From contig NZ_JAJNCL010000013.1 of NCBI RefSeq assembly GCF_021025955.1, positions 1 to 64,000 on the forward strand: 64,000 nucleotides of DNA, read 5' to 3'. The notes beneath the pieces were generated by a model. The model ran no database searches and had not been told where the DNA came from. It saw only the letters and a program-made list of their open reading frames with translations. Numbering within the stretch: position 1 is the stretch's first letter; each line of letters opens with the position of its first letter. The stretch comes from Rhodococcus qingshengii. Lineage in GTDB: Bacteria; Actinomycetota; Actinomycetes; Mycobacteriales; Mycobacteriaceae. Both the position numbers and the translations under genes were made by a program. Below are positions 34,887 to 42,493 of the stretch, piece by piece.

Positions 34887-35206
34887 TCGAGCTGGTGTCC
34901 GCGCCTGACTGCATCGGTTGCGACAAGTGCGTAGACGTCTGTCCCACAGATGTTTTCGACCGGACACCATCGGGCGTCCCGGTGATTGCGCGCCAATCGG
35001 ATTGCCAGACCTGCTTCATGTGCGAGGCATATTGCCCGACGGATGCGCTGTATGTGCATCCGCAATCCACACCGCTGGAAACGGCCGATGTGATCGAGGA
35101 TGATCACATCGGCCGCTACCGAGAGAAAATCGGATGGGGCGAAGGGAGGGCGCCCGGGTCGCTGACGGCGGTGGGTCCCGAGGTGCCCCGTCCGGTCACG
35201 ACCTGA
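34883..35206 (+). CDS. 2x[4Fe-4S] ferredoxin, partner of the flavoprotein
   Basis: A 107-residue electron carrier with two cysteine clusters: CIGCDKCVDVCP and CQTCFMCEAYCP, each giving four ligands. The tail (about 60-107) is longer than in a plain bacterial ferredoxin, as in AprB-like subunits. ATG 34883 overlaps the flavoprotein stop (ATGA), indicating a complex made in fixed ratio. It ends 11 bases inside the convergent dehydrogenase gene. Confidence 0.88.
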   Translation: MIELVSAPDCIGCDKCVDVCPTDVFDRTPSGVPVIARQSDCQTCFMCEAYCPTDALYVHPQSTPLETADVIEDDHIGRYREKIGWGEGRAPGSLTAVGPEVPRPVTT

Positions 35207-36251
35207 CGAGAATCTTGACTGCAGTGTCGTTGTGCTCGATCAGAGTGGTGAATCCTTCGGAGATCAATTCTTCGAGCTGAATGCGACCGGTGATGAATGG
35301 CGCCAGATCGACGACACCGTCCTGGACCATCTTGATGACCGCTTCATGGTCACGGACGTACGCGATGGTTCCGCGTAGATCGATTTCCTTGAGGACCAGC
35401 TTCTGCATGTCGATGGTCGCGGGCTTGCCCCAAATCGACACGTTGACGACAACTCCAGCAGGCCGGACCGTGTCGAGCATGGTGTCGAGGACCGCGTTGA
35501 CGCCTGCGCACTCGAAGCCGATGTCTGCGCCGATGCCGCCGCTGAGTTCGAGGACGCGCGCTTTGACGTCTTCGGTGGTGGGATCGATGACGTAGTCGGC
35601 CACGCCACTGGAGAGGGCCTTGGCCTTGCGGGCTTCGCTGAGTTCGGTGACGATCGTCGTGACACCCAGACCCTTGAGAACTGCTGCAACGAGGAGTCCG
35701 ATCGGTCCGGCACCGCCCACGATTGCGACGTTGCCGCTTTCGGCACCACTGCGCACGACTGCGTGATGGGCGACGCTCAACGGTTCGATGAGAGCTGCCT
35801 CGTCGAGCGGGATGTTGCCGATCTTGTGGATCCAGCGACGGTCGACGACGACCTTCTCACTGAGCCCGCCACCGCCGCCGGCCAAGCCGATGAACCCCAT
35901 CTTCGTACACAGGTGGTAGTTGCCCGCCTTGCACGGGGCGCACTCGTTGCAGACGAAGTACGGCTCGACGACAACATTTTCACCGACCTCGACGTCCGTG
36001 ACACCTTCGCCGACCTCTTCGACGGTGCCGGAGAACTCGTGGCCCATCGTGACCGGCGCATTCTCGTGTGAGAGTGGATGCGGGTGTCCGGGTGCGGAGA
36101 TGAAGATCGGTCCCTCGAGGTACTCGTGGAGATCGGTGCCGCAGATTCCGCACCATGCGACCTTCAGCTTGACTGTTCCTGGCCGCAATTCGGGCTCAGG
36201 GATCTCTTCGATCCGGATGTCTTTCTGCCCGTGGAACCGTGCTGCCTTCAT
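35196..36251 (-). CDS. Zinc-dependent 2,3-butanediol-type dehydrogenase
   Basis: A 351-residue medium-chain dehydrogenase. Catalytic zinc ligands are C37 (CGICGTD), H71 and E72 (MGHEFSG); the structural zinc site is C101, C104, C107 and C115 (CNECAPCKAGNYHLC). The NAD site is IVGGAGPIGLL. The SAPGHPHPLSHENAPVTMGHE block matches (R,R)-butanediol dehydrogenases, which interconvert acetoin and 2,3-butanediol. ATG 36251 opens the conserved MKAARFHGQKDIR; the much longer open frame upstream is noncoding and overlaps the promoter of the opposite gene. GAGG precedes the ATG. Confidence 0.88.
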   Translation of the reverse strand: MKAARFHGQKDIRIEEIPEPELRPGTVKLKVAWCGICGTDLHEYLEGPIFISAPGHPHPLSHENAPVTMGHEFSGTVEEVGEGVTDVEVGENVVVEPYFVCNECAPCKAGNYHLCTKMGFIGLAGGGGGLSEKVVVDRRWIHKIGNIPLDEAALIEPLSVAHHAVVRSGAESGNVAIVGGAGPIGLLVAAVLKGLGVTTIVTELSEARKAKALSSGVADYVIDPTTEDVKARVLELSGGIGADIGFECAGVNAVLDTMLDTVRPAGVVVNVSIWGKPATIDMQKLVLKEIDLRGTIAYVRDHEAVIKMVQDGVVDLAPFITGRIQLEELISEGFTTLIEHNDTAVKILVRS

Positions 36252-36346
36252 TGATCCGCACCTCACTTCGTTGTGAATCCCCTGGTAGATCGACGTTAGG
36301 CCGATTATTGGCGTGGGTGAAGGGTTGCAACGGAATGCAATGGGGT

Positions 36347-36382
36347 GGAACCGATCGGTGCTGGGGAGCGTCCAATACTGTG
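36347..36382 (+). promoter_or_regulatory. Conserved promoter-like element, copy 1
   Basis: GGAACCGATCG, 13 bases, TCCAATACTGTG. The same two blocks with the same 13-base spacing stand ahead of the paralogous lipoprotein gene at 40951-40986, whereas the sequence between the blocks differs. GGAAC resembles the -35 of actinobacterial extracytoplasmic sigma factors, but the sigma factor is not proven. Confidence 0.65.
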
Positions 36383-36409
36383 AGCGGGCCGCGAACGAGG
36401 GGGAGTGCT

Positions 36410-36925
36410 GTGGGAGTGAGGGGTGCAGTGGTCTTGGTCGCGGCCGTGCTGTTGGTTGGGGGTTGTTCCTCGACGGTCGAGGGGCATGCGGTTCGCCGAG
36501 ATGGAGCTGACGGACTCTTCGATCCATGTTCGGCGATCCCGGACGATGTTGTCTCGAGTCTTGGCGTTGACGTCGGGACGGAGGACAATGGAGTGCTCGG
36601 CGTACGTCAAGCGGAGTTCGAAATCTGTAGCTGGGAATCCGACTGGTACGCGCTGGGCGTTTGGTCGACATTTCACACGCTTGACGACGTTCGTCGAAAT
36701 CCCAAGGACACTGACATCCGTGATGCTCCAATGGTTGCTCCCGGCGCTGTCACCTTTCGCGAGGTCACCGACGTCCAAAAGAATCTGTGCATGGTCGCGA
36801 TTCCAGTTGTTCAGGGTGCGGTGTTCGTAAGAGTGGACGCATTTCAGGGCGAGCGACACCAGGAGGAAGTCTGTGCATTGGCGACCCGCCAGGCGATCGC
36901 CCTGCTGGCGTACCTACCAAAGTGA
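36410..36925 (+). CDS. DUF3558-family lipoprotein (copy 1)
   Basis: A 171-residue lipoprotein. Signal peptide VGVRGAVVLVAAVLLVGGC with lipobox VGGC. The mature part carries the family landmarks DGLFDPCSAIPDDVVSSLG and ICSWESDWYALGVWS, with two further cysteines (CMVAIP, VCALATR). It is a paralogue of the protein at 41010. DUF3558 proteins are anchored to the outer face of the membrane in mycolate-bearing actinobacteria; their role is unknown. GTG 36410 is preceded by AGGGGG. A helical partner gene follows at once, so the two form a cassette. Confidence 0.82.
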   Translation: MGVRGAVVLVAAVLLVGGCSSTVEGHAVRRDGADGLFDPCSAIPDDVVSSLGVDVGTEDNGVLGVRQAEFEICSWESDWYALGVWSTFHTLDDVRRNPKDTDIRDAPMVAPGAVTFREVTDVQKNLCMVAIPVVQGAVFVRVDAFQGERHQEEVCALATRQAIALLAYLPK

Positions 36926-36951
36926 TACTTGCGTTGAGAGGGATGGCGGCA

Positions 36952-37281
36952 ATGGTTGAGATGTTTTCACTCGATCCGAAAACTGCAGAACTACTGCGCG
37001 ATTATTGCGGCGACTGGCTTGGTGAGTTGCGCAAACTCTCCGTTCCCGCTCAGCGATTGGGAACAGTTGACGGCTTCGGGACTCTGGGTTCGGCGCAGGC
37101 GTTGCGGGACAAGTTCGCGCAGAAGGCCGTCGGTGGCCACGATGCGCTCGTCGATGTGTTGGCGAGTCATATCGCGGGCGTGGAGGCGATACAGGCTCAG
37201 TTTCAAGCCTGCATCGACAACTCATTAGACCAGGAGTCGTCGAACGTCTCGACTTTGAGGTCGATCGACCAACCGAACTGA
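36952..37281 (+). CDS. WXG100-sized helical protein (copy 1)
   Basis: A 109-residue, mostly helical protein with the length and helix-turn-helix hairpin outline of WXG100/ESX-like proteins but without a W-x-G. It shares FGTL-x-S, KFAQKA-x-GG-x-D and a C-terminal F-x-x-C-x-D with its paralogue at 41570. No signal peptide, so it is either cytoplasmic or exported by a type VII-like route. Start choice is open: ATG 36952 (GAGAGGG upstream), ATG 36943, or GTG 36922, which overlaps the lipoprotein stop. Its partner is probably the lipoprotein just upstream; this is inference from the repeated gene pair. Confidence 0.7.
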   Translation: MVEMFSLDPKTAELLRDYCGDWLGELRKLSVPAQRLGTVDGFGTLGSAQALRDKFAQKAVGGHDALVDVLASHIAGVEAIQAQFQACIDNSLDQESSNVSTLRSIDQPN

Positions 37282-37282
37282 G

Positions 37283-37636
37283 TCAGTGGATGTGTTGCTG
37301 CCAATCGGCCGGGACACGACCCTTAGGCCCTGGGGTCGGCTGATCTACGGGATGTGAAGTGGGCGATGCCAATTCAGGTCCGTCGTATGCCTCGTTGGTT
37401 TCGAAGCTCCAGAACCAATCCTCACCGGGTTCGTAGCTCTGCATGAACGGATGCTTCGTCGAGGCCGCATGCTTGCTCGCGTGCTGTGACGGTGAGGAGT
37501 CGCAACACCCCACGTGACCGCATTGCGCGCATCGACGTAGGTGCACCCACCAACCGCCGCTCGCATCGCATTCAACGCATCCCGCGCCACTGGGCGGCGC
37601 GCTCGGATCGATCCCCGCTGGAAGTCCGTCGGTCAT
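37283..37636 (-). CDS. UBP-type zinc finger protein
   Basis: A 117-residue protein with a ZnF-UBP domain: GCVECDASGGWWVHLRRCAQCGHVGCCDSS and HASKHAASTKHPFMQSYEPG supply the expected Cys and His ligands. In eukaryotes the fold binds the ubiquitin C-terminus; in bacteria the ligand is unknown. It stands next to the kinase and the thioredoxin-reductase-like gene on the same strand, a grouping I recall from other actinobacteria, so it is probably part of that system. Downstream in the same direction, 70 bases after the kinase. Confidence 0.82.
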   Translation of the reverse strand: MTDGLPAGIDPSAPPSGAGCVECDASGGWWVHLRRCAQCGHVGCCDSSPSQHASKHAASTKHPFMQSYEPGEDWFWSFETNEAYDGPELASPTSHPVDQPTPGPKGRVPADWQQHIH

Positions 37637-37706
37637 GGTCCACCCTCTCACTGACTGAAGTCGGTCATTTCATCGTGCGCTTTGCCTACCGGCCGTGCAA
37701 GGGCGA

Positions 37707-39143
37707 CTAGTCGTCGCGCGTATCCCGCGGTGGGCCCGCGATTGGCAACAAAACTCTGAACCGGGTGTTACCGGGCTCAGACGTGACCCGCAGCTCACCA
37801 CGATGCTTGCCGACCACAATTCGCCACGAAATATCAAGGCCGAGACCGGTTCCCTCACCGACAGGCTTAGTCGTGAAGAAGGGTTCGAAGATCCTGTCGA
37901 TGACGTCATCGGGAATCCCGGCGCCGGTGTCGCAGATCTCGATGCACACGCGGTCGCCATCGCGGCTTGTCCGAACGGTGAGTGTTCCCGATCCGTCCAT
38001 GGCAGACACCGCATTGTCGATGAGGTTGGTCCACACCTGATTGAGTTCGGCGGCGTAGGCGTCGATCGGTGGCAGCGCGAGGTCGTATTCCTTGACGACT
38101 TCGATTCCGCTTCCGATCTTTTGCCCCAACATGATCAACGTGCTGTCGAGCAATTCGTGGACATCGATGGTCTGGAAGGGCGCGCGGTCCATCTGAGAAT
38201 ACTGTTTGGCCGCACCGACGAGCGTCGAGATCCTCGTTGTGGAGTCGGCGATCTCGTTCATCAGGAGTTCGGATTCGATGGTGTAATTCAGCCAGCGAAT
38301 TGCGCCTTCGAGTACGGACTCGTCAACGGCTGCAGCAACATTCTCGAGCCAAGCGGTGTCGAGTCCAGCCTGCACGAAGGTCGGAGCCAGATCCCAACCC
38401 TCTCGAATCGAATGATCCTCGAACCATTCACCCAACGAATCCTCTCGATCGGAGGCTTCGAGGGGAGTGAGCGTCGGTGCCTTGGCGACAACCTCTGCAA
38501 CTTCCTCTTGAAGCCGCATGAGAGTGACGAGGGCATCGCGGTCGTAGGTGCCCGACGCGACCATTCCCAGTTTGTGACGCATGCCTGCGACACGCTCGCG
38601 CAAAGAGGCTGTCGCTCGAACCGCCGCGGCTGCAGGGTTATTGAGCTCGTGAGTCAACCCGGCCGACAGTGATCCGAGCGCCAGCAGTCGCTCTCGCTGA
38701 TCGATGATCTGCTGAGTGTTCTTCTTGCCGAAGAAAACACCTTCGAGTAGATGAACCGCCATCGGAAACCACTCGCGCATCGCGTTGCCGAACTTGTCGG
38801 CGTCCAGGACGAAAAACGTCGAAGGAGTCGTCACTCGCATCGACCCCGCGTAGACCTGCGGTACACGATCGCCGAGATACGCCGTCCAGCCTCCCGAGTA
38901 GACGCCGCGCTGGGTGGTCCTGTTGATCTCGATGTCTTCGCCGCCTGACAGCTTGGACAGCACCACCTCGCCCTCGATGAGGACGTAGAAGCAGGTGGCA
39001 GGCTCACCTTCGAGGTAGACCTGACCTCGCTCGATCTCAGTGATATGACCTGCTTGGCAGAGTGATTCGAGCTGATCGTCGGTGAGCTTCTCGAACAGGA
39101 ACAGGGTGCGAAGCAAGTCTGGGCTGCACTCAGGAATGGACAT
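37707..39143 (-). CDS. Histidine kinase with an N-terminal cyclic-nucleotide-binding domain
   Basis: A 478-residue soluble kinase. Residues about 10-125 are a CNB/Crp-type sensor (EIERGQVYLEGEPATCFYVLIEGEVVLSK). The phosphoacceptor is H165 in GLTHELNNP. The ATP-binding part has the N box LNQVWTNLIDNAVSAM, G1 CDTGAGIPDD, F box FEPFFTTKPVGEGTGLGLDIS. No transmembrane helix is present, so it senses a cytoplasmic signal. It lies 9 bases downstream of the response-regulator/reductase gene on the same strand, forming a two-component pair. Whether the CNB domain binds cyclic nucleotide is not shown. Confidence 0.87.
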   Translation of the reverse strand: MSIPECSPDLLRTLFLFEKLTDDQLESLCQAGHITEIERGQVYLEGEPATCFYVLIEGEVVLSKLSGGEDIEINRTTQRGVYSGGWTAYLGDRVPQVYAGSMRVTTPSTFFVLDADKFGNAMREWFPMAVHLLEGVFFGKKNTQQIIDQRERLLALGSLSAGLTHELNNPAAAAVRATASLRERVAGMRHKLGMVASGTYDRDALVTLMRLQEEVAEVVAKAPTLTPLEASDREDSLGEWFEDHSIREGWDLAPTFVQAGLDTAWLENVAAAVDESVLEGAIRWLNYTIESELLMNEIADSTTRISTLVGAAKQYSQMDRAPFQTIDVHELLDSTLIMLGQKIGSGIEVVKEYDLALPPIDAYAAELNQVWTNLIDNAVSAMDGSGTLTVRTSRDGDRVCIEICDTGAGIPDDVIDRIFEPFFTTKPVGEGTGLGLDISWRIVVGKHRGELRVTSEPGNTRFRVLLPIAGPPRDTRDD

Positions 39144-39152
39144 CGAATCTCC

Positions 39153-40829
39153 CTATTGTTGAGCGAGATAGCGGTGGACGAACATCACGGCCATCGCGCC
39201 CTCTCCGACGGCCGACGCGACGCGCTTGGCCGATTCGGCGTGTACGTCCCCGGCGACAAATACTCCGGGGACACTGGTTTCGAGATGATGTGGGGCGCGA
39301 TCAAGCGGCCACCCGTCCGGGGTGACACCTTCGGAGGGAAGGTCCGGGCCGGCGAGAACGAATCCGTTGCCATCGCGGACCACCACGTCGCCGAGCCAGT
39401 CGGTCAGGGGAGCGGCACCGATGAAGATGAACAACCACTGAGCATCGACAGTGTCTTCTTCTCCGGTAGATCTGTTACGTAGTGTGATTCGTTCAAGGTG
39501 ATCGTCACCCTCGGCTCCGATCACCTCCGTGCACGTGCGCACGGTGATCTTCGGGTTCTTTTCGATCTGCTGAATCAGGTAGTAGGACATCGAGGCTTCG
39601 AGCGAGTTTCCGCGAATGAGAATGGTGACGGACCTAGCTCCTCGGGAGAGGTAGACCGCAGCTTGGCCGGCCGAATTGGCGCCGCCAACTATGTACACAT
39701 CTTGTTCGCTGCACCGAGCGGCTTCGGTGACAGCTGACCCGTAGTAAACCCCTCGGCCGGTGTAGGTATCGAGCCCCGGTGCCGAAAGCTGGCGATAGGA
39801 AACACCGGTCGCCAATATGACCGAGTGGGCGTCGACCGACGAACCGTCGTCAAAACGCACGGTGCGGGCCGAGCCGTTGATTTCCAAACCGGTGACGTCT
39901 CGCGCGGTGATGACCTCGGCGCCGAACTTGGTTGCCTGGCGTCGTGCGCGATCGGCCAACTGTGCGCCGGAGACTCCGTCGGGGAAGCCGAGGTAGTTCT
40001 CGATCCGCGAACTCTGGCCGGCTTGACCGCCTGTCGCTCGCCGTTCGATGAGAACCGTCCGAAGCCCCTCCGAAGCGCCGTACAGGGCAGCTCCCAGACC
40101 CGCAGGGCCGCCGCCGATGACAACGAGATCGTAAAAGTCTTCGGAGAGAGTAGTACTCAACCCGAGCTTGTCGGCGAGTTCGGCGTCGGTGGGCTCGACG
40201 AGTACATCTCCATTGGGTGCGATGACGACGGGAAGCCGCAGTTCGTCGGTACCGGCAGCCGAGAGCAGTCGTTGGCCTTCCGGCTCGTCCGACATGTACC
40301 AGCGATAGGCAAGTTGGTTGCGTGCCAAGAACTCTCGAACGTCGGAGGATCGCTCGGACCAACGATGGCCGATCACCTTGGTTTCCTCGACGGGGTGATG
40401 GCTCGAGCTAGCCCAGGCATCGAGCAGCGCATCGATGACGGGGTACAGCTTCTCTTCCGGCGGATCCCAAGGCTTGAGGAGGTAGTGGTCGAGGTCGACT
40501 ACGTTGATGGCGTCGATCGCAGCATCAGTATCGGCGTAGGCGGTCAGTAGAACGCGCCGAGCTACGGGATACAGGTCCATTGCCTGTTCGAGGAACTCGA
40601 TTCCACTCAGACCGGGCATGCGGTAGTCGGCGACGATCACAGCGACTGCATCGCCGCGAAGTTTCATTTCACGCAAGGTTTCGAGAGCCTGGTCGCCGGA
40701 CTCCGCACGAATGATTCGGTACTTCTCTCCGTACCGTTTGCGGAGGTCTCGAACGACGGCACGCGAAACACCAGGATCGTCGTCGACGCTGAGGATCGCT
40801 GGTTTGGCCGGGGCTTTCGGTGCGCTCAC
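39153..40829 (-). CDS. Response regulator fused to a thioredoxin-reductase-like flavoprotein
   Basis: A 558-residue three-part protein. Receiver domain at 11-125 with D68 (VADYRMPG) as phosphoacceptor and K119. A glutaredoxin-like segment at about 150-225 without CxxC. A TrxB-like FAD/NAD(P)H domain from 232: DLVVIGGGPAGLGAALYG, GGQAGQSSRIENYLGFP, IVGGANSAGQAA, FVAGDVHAESAKRV. The active-site CATC of thioredoxin reductase is replaced by GSAV in GVYYGSAVTEAA, so it cannot reduce thioredoxin in the usual way. GTG 40829 has GGAAGG upstream; longer frames reach into the neighbour's promoter. Phosphorylation may control flavin chemistry; the product of the reaction is unknown. Confidence 0.87.
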   Translation of the reverse strand: MSAPKAPAKPAILSVDDDPGVSRAVVRDLRKRYGEKYRIIRAESGDQALETLREMKLRGDAVAVIVADYRMPGLSGIEFLEQAMDLYPVARRVLLTAYADTDAAIDAINVVDLDHYLLKPWDPPEEKLYPVIDALLDAWASSSHHPVEETKVIGHRWSERSSDVREFLARNQLAYRWYMSDEPEGQRLLSAAGTDELRLPVVIAPNGDVLVEPTDAELADKLGLSTTLSEDFYDLVVIGGGPAGLGAALYGASEGLRTVLIERRATGGQAGQSSRIENYLGFPDGVSGAQLADRARRQATKFGAEVITARDVTGLEINGSARTVRFDDGSSVDAHSVILATGVSYRQLSAPGLDTYTGRGVYYGSAVTEAARCSEQDVYIVGGANSAGQAAVYLSRGARSVTILIRGNSLEASMSYYLIQQIEKNPKITVRTCTEVIGAEGDDHLERITLRNRSTGEEDTVDAQWLFIFIGAAPLTDWLGDVVVRDGNGFVLAGPDLPSEGVTPDGWPLDRAPHHLETSVPGVFVAGDVHAESAKRVASAVGEGAMAVMFVHRYLAQQ

Positions 40830-40950
40830 TCGGTGCCTTCCCGAAGTCGTAGTCAACCTCTCCAGTATGCGACTGCTGAGCTGAGCGTCAATCGCTGAAG
40901 ATGCGCTCTGAGTGAACCGGCGAACCTGAACTGGGAATTTCAAGATTGCG

Positions 40951-40986
40951 GGAACCGATCGAGCCTCCGGTGCATCCAATACAGTG
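40951..40986 (+). promoter_or_regulatory. Conserved promoter-like element, copy 2
   Basis: GGAACCGATCG, 13 bases, TCCAATACAGTG, identical in blocks and spacing to the element at 36347 save one base. It lies 24 bases before the start codon of the second lipoprotein. Confidence 0.65.
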
Positions 40987-41009
40987 GGTCCACATCAACA
41001 GGGGGTGTC

Positions 41010-41537
41010 ATGCGGGGGTCGGTGGGGGTTGGGCGACTGCTCATGGCTGGGATGTTGGTGTGGGCTGCGGCAGGATGCAGCTCAGTCGTGGAGGGGGCGG
41101 CTGAGCCTGCATCCGGCCAAGAGGGTTTGTTCGATCCGTGCAACGACATTCCGGACTCGGTTCTGGAAGAAGTGGGGCTTGATCCGGCGACCGAGGAAGT
41201 TGATATCGCCGGCGTCGAGCAGCCGGGTTGGAAAATCTGTTCGTGGACTGAGTCCTGGTATTACTTGTCGATTTTTTCGACCGAAAGATCCATCGAGACC
41301 ACCAAACAGAATCCGAACTACGTGGGATTCAAGCCCGTGACGATCGGCCAGCGAGACGGCGTCGAGTTCCATCTTCAGGCGGATGCCGACCTTGTCAGAT
41401 GTTTCGTCGCCTTGCCTGCTGCGCAGGGGGCGATTTGGCTCAGCGTCGATACCAAACTTGCTCTTAAGCCCGAAGGGTCGACATGCGAGCTCACGCAACA
41501 TTACGCGAACCTGCTCGATCAACGTCTCCCCAGTTAA
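41010..41537 (+). CDS. DUF3558-family lipoprotein (copy 2)
   Basis: A 175-residue lipoprotein. Signal peptide with hydrophobic core LLMAGMLVWAAAGC and lipobox AAGC. The mature part shares with copy 1 EGLFDPCNDIPDSVLEEVGLD and ICSWTESWYYLSIFS plus the paired cysteines. ATG 41010 follows ACAGGGGGTGTC. The helical partner begins 32 bases after its stop codon. Differences from copy 1 spread along the protein, so the duplication is not recent. Extracytoplasmic, membrane-anchored, role unknown. Confidence 0.82.
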   Translation: MRGSVGVGRLLMAGMLVWAAAGCSSVVEGAAEPASGQEGLFDPCNDIPDSVLEEVGLDPATEEVDIAGVEQPGWKICSWTESWYYLSIFSTERSIETTKQNPNYVGFKPVTIGQRDGVEFHLQADADLVRCFVALPAAQGAIWLSVDTKLALKPEGSTCELTQHYANLLDQRLPS

Positions 41538-41569
41538 ACGCGTGTTCTATCGGCCGAATTGAGGATCTA

Positions 41570-41929
41570 ATGTCTGAGACCCATACCTGGCGAACTCCAA
41601 GTGCCCACAGCATTGACCTCGACCCAAATGTTGCAGCACAGCTTGCCGTCGCGTGTGAGGGGTTTCTTGCCGAGTTGCAAGACATGGCAGGCAACTTGAA
41701 CAGACTTACTGCCTTGGACTGCTTTGGGACACTTCAGTCGGGAAAAGACATGGCTGGCAAGTTTGCCCAAAAGGCCACCGGTGGTGCCGATTCACTCGAA
41801 AAGTCTCTTCTCAGTCATGCGCTTGTAATCACCGAGATGCGGGACTTCTTCCAGCAATGCGTCGACCGCTACGGCGAAGTCGACGATTCGAGCGCGTCCA
41901 CCCTCATGAGTGCCGAGGTCCCTCGATAG
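41570..41929 (+). CDS. WXG100-sized helical protein (copy 2)
   Basis: A 119-residue helical protein paralogous to the one at 36952: LTALDCFGTLQSGKDM, GKFAQKATGGADSLEK and a closing FFQQCVDRYGEVDDSSASTL. Its N-terminus (SETHTWRTPSAHSIDLD) is ten residues longer. No signal peptide and no membrane segment. Function unknown; the constant pairing with a DUF3558 lipoprotein suggests that the two interact. A bidirectional terminator follows. Confidence 0.7.
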   Translation: MSETHTWRTPSAHSIDLDPNVAAQLAVACEGFLAELQDMAGNLNRLTALDCFGTLQSGKDMAGKFAQKATGGADSLEKSLLSHALVITEMRDFFQQCVDRYGEVDDSSASTLMSAEVPR

Positions 41930-41939
41930 ACACAAAAAA

Positions 41940-41973
41940 TCTCGCTGAGTCGATGGCATTCGACTCAGCGAGA
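41940..41973. terminator. Bidirectional terminator
   Basis: A perfect 14-base-pair stem (TCTCGCTGAGTCGA and complement) with a 6-base loop. The A-run at 41934-41939 gives a T-run on the minus strand, so it is the intrinsic terminator of ribH and also closes the cassette on the plus strand. Confidence 0.88.
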
Positions 41974-41985
41974 CTTGGGTAACGA

Positions 41986-42447
41986 CTAGCTGGTTGGCAG
42001 GGCCTTCAACGACTTGACGGTGGCGTCGACCGCGCGAGCAGCCTCGGCGCCCTTCTTCACGAAATGCGTGCTGAAGTAGTCGACGTGCTCGGCGTGCTCG
42101 TGGAAGTGATGCGGCGTCAAGACCACCGAGAAAACCGGAACGTCGGTGTCGAGCTGCACGCGCATCAGACCGTCGATGACAGCCGTTGCAACGAAGTCAT
42201 GCCGGTAGATACCGCCGTCGACGACCAGACCTGCGGCGACGATCGCCTGGTAGCGGCCGGTCTTGGCCAACCGCCGAGCATGCAGCGGGATCTCGAAAGC
42301 TCCCGGTACCTCGAAGAAATCAACCGTGTCCTTGGGGTAGCCGAGCTCGACGATCTCGTCGGTGAATCCGTCGCGTGCACGGTCGACGATGTTGCGATGC
42401 CACGTCGCCTGAATGAACGCGATGCGCTGTCCCTGGATCTCACTCAT
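41986..42447 (-). CDS. ribH: 6,7-dimethyl-8-ribityllumazine synthase, type II (RibH2-like)
   Basis: A 153-residue enzyme that condenses the ribityl-aminouracil and dihydroxybutanone phosphate to lumazine in riboflavin synthesis. RIAFIQATWHRNIVDRAR, DFFEVPGAFEIPLHARRLAKTG, GGIYRHDFVATAVIDGLMRVQL and SVVLTPHHFHEH agree closely with Brucella-type RibH2, including the W and YRHDF that replace the usual residues of type I enzymes. It is alone, not in a rib operon, which is also usual for RibH2. ATG 42447 gives MSEIQGQRI; ATG 42453 is an alternative. It lies 46 bases downstream of the Lrp regulator, in the same direction. Confidence 0.88.
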   Translation of the reverse strand: MSEIQGQRIAFIQATWHRNIVDRARDGFTDEIVELGYPKDTVDFFEVPGAFEIPLHARRLAKTGRYQAIVAAGLVVDGGIYRHDFVATAVIDGLMRVQLDTDVPVFSVVLTPHHFHEHAEHVDYFSTHFVKKGAEAARAVDATVKSLKALPTS

Positions 42448-42493
42448 AACCATGAAACTAGCGCACTTGGAAGCATCGACGCGACCACCCGTC

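Noticed and set aside
36252-36731. N-terminal extension of the butanediol dehydrogenase by 160 residues
   Set aside because: The added part is basic low-complexity sequence, overlaps the opposite lipoprotein gene and its promoter, and the conserved enzyme start is MKAARF at 36251.
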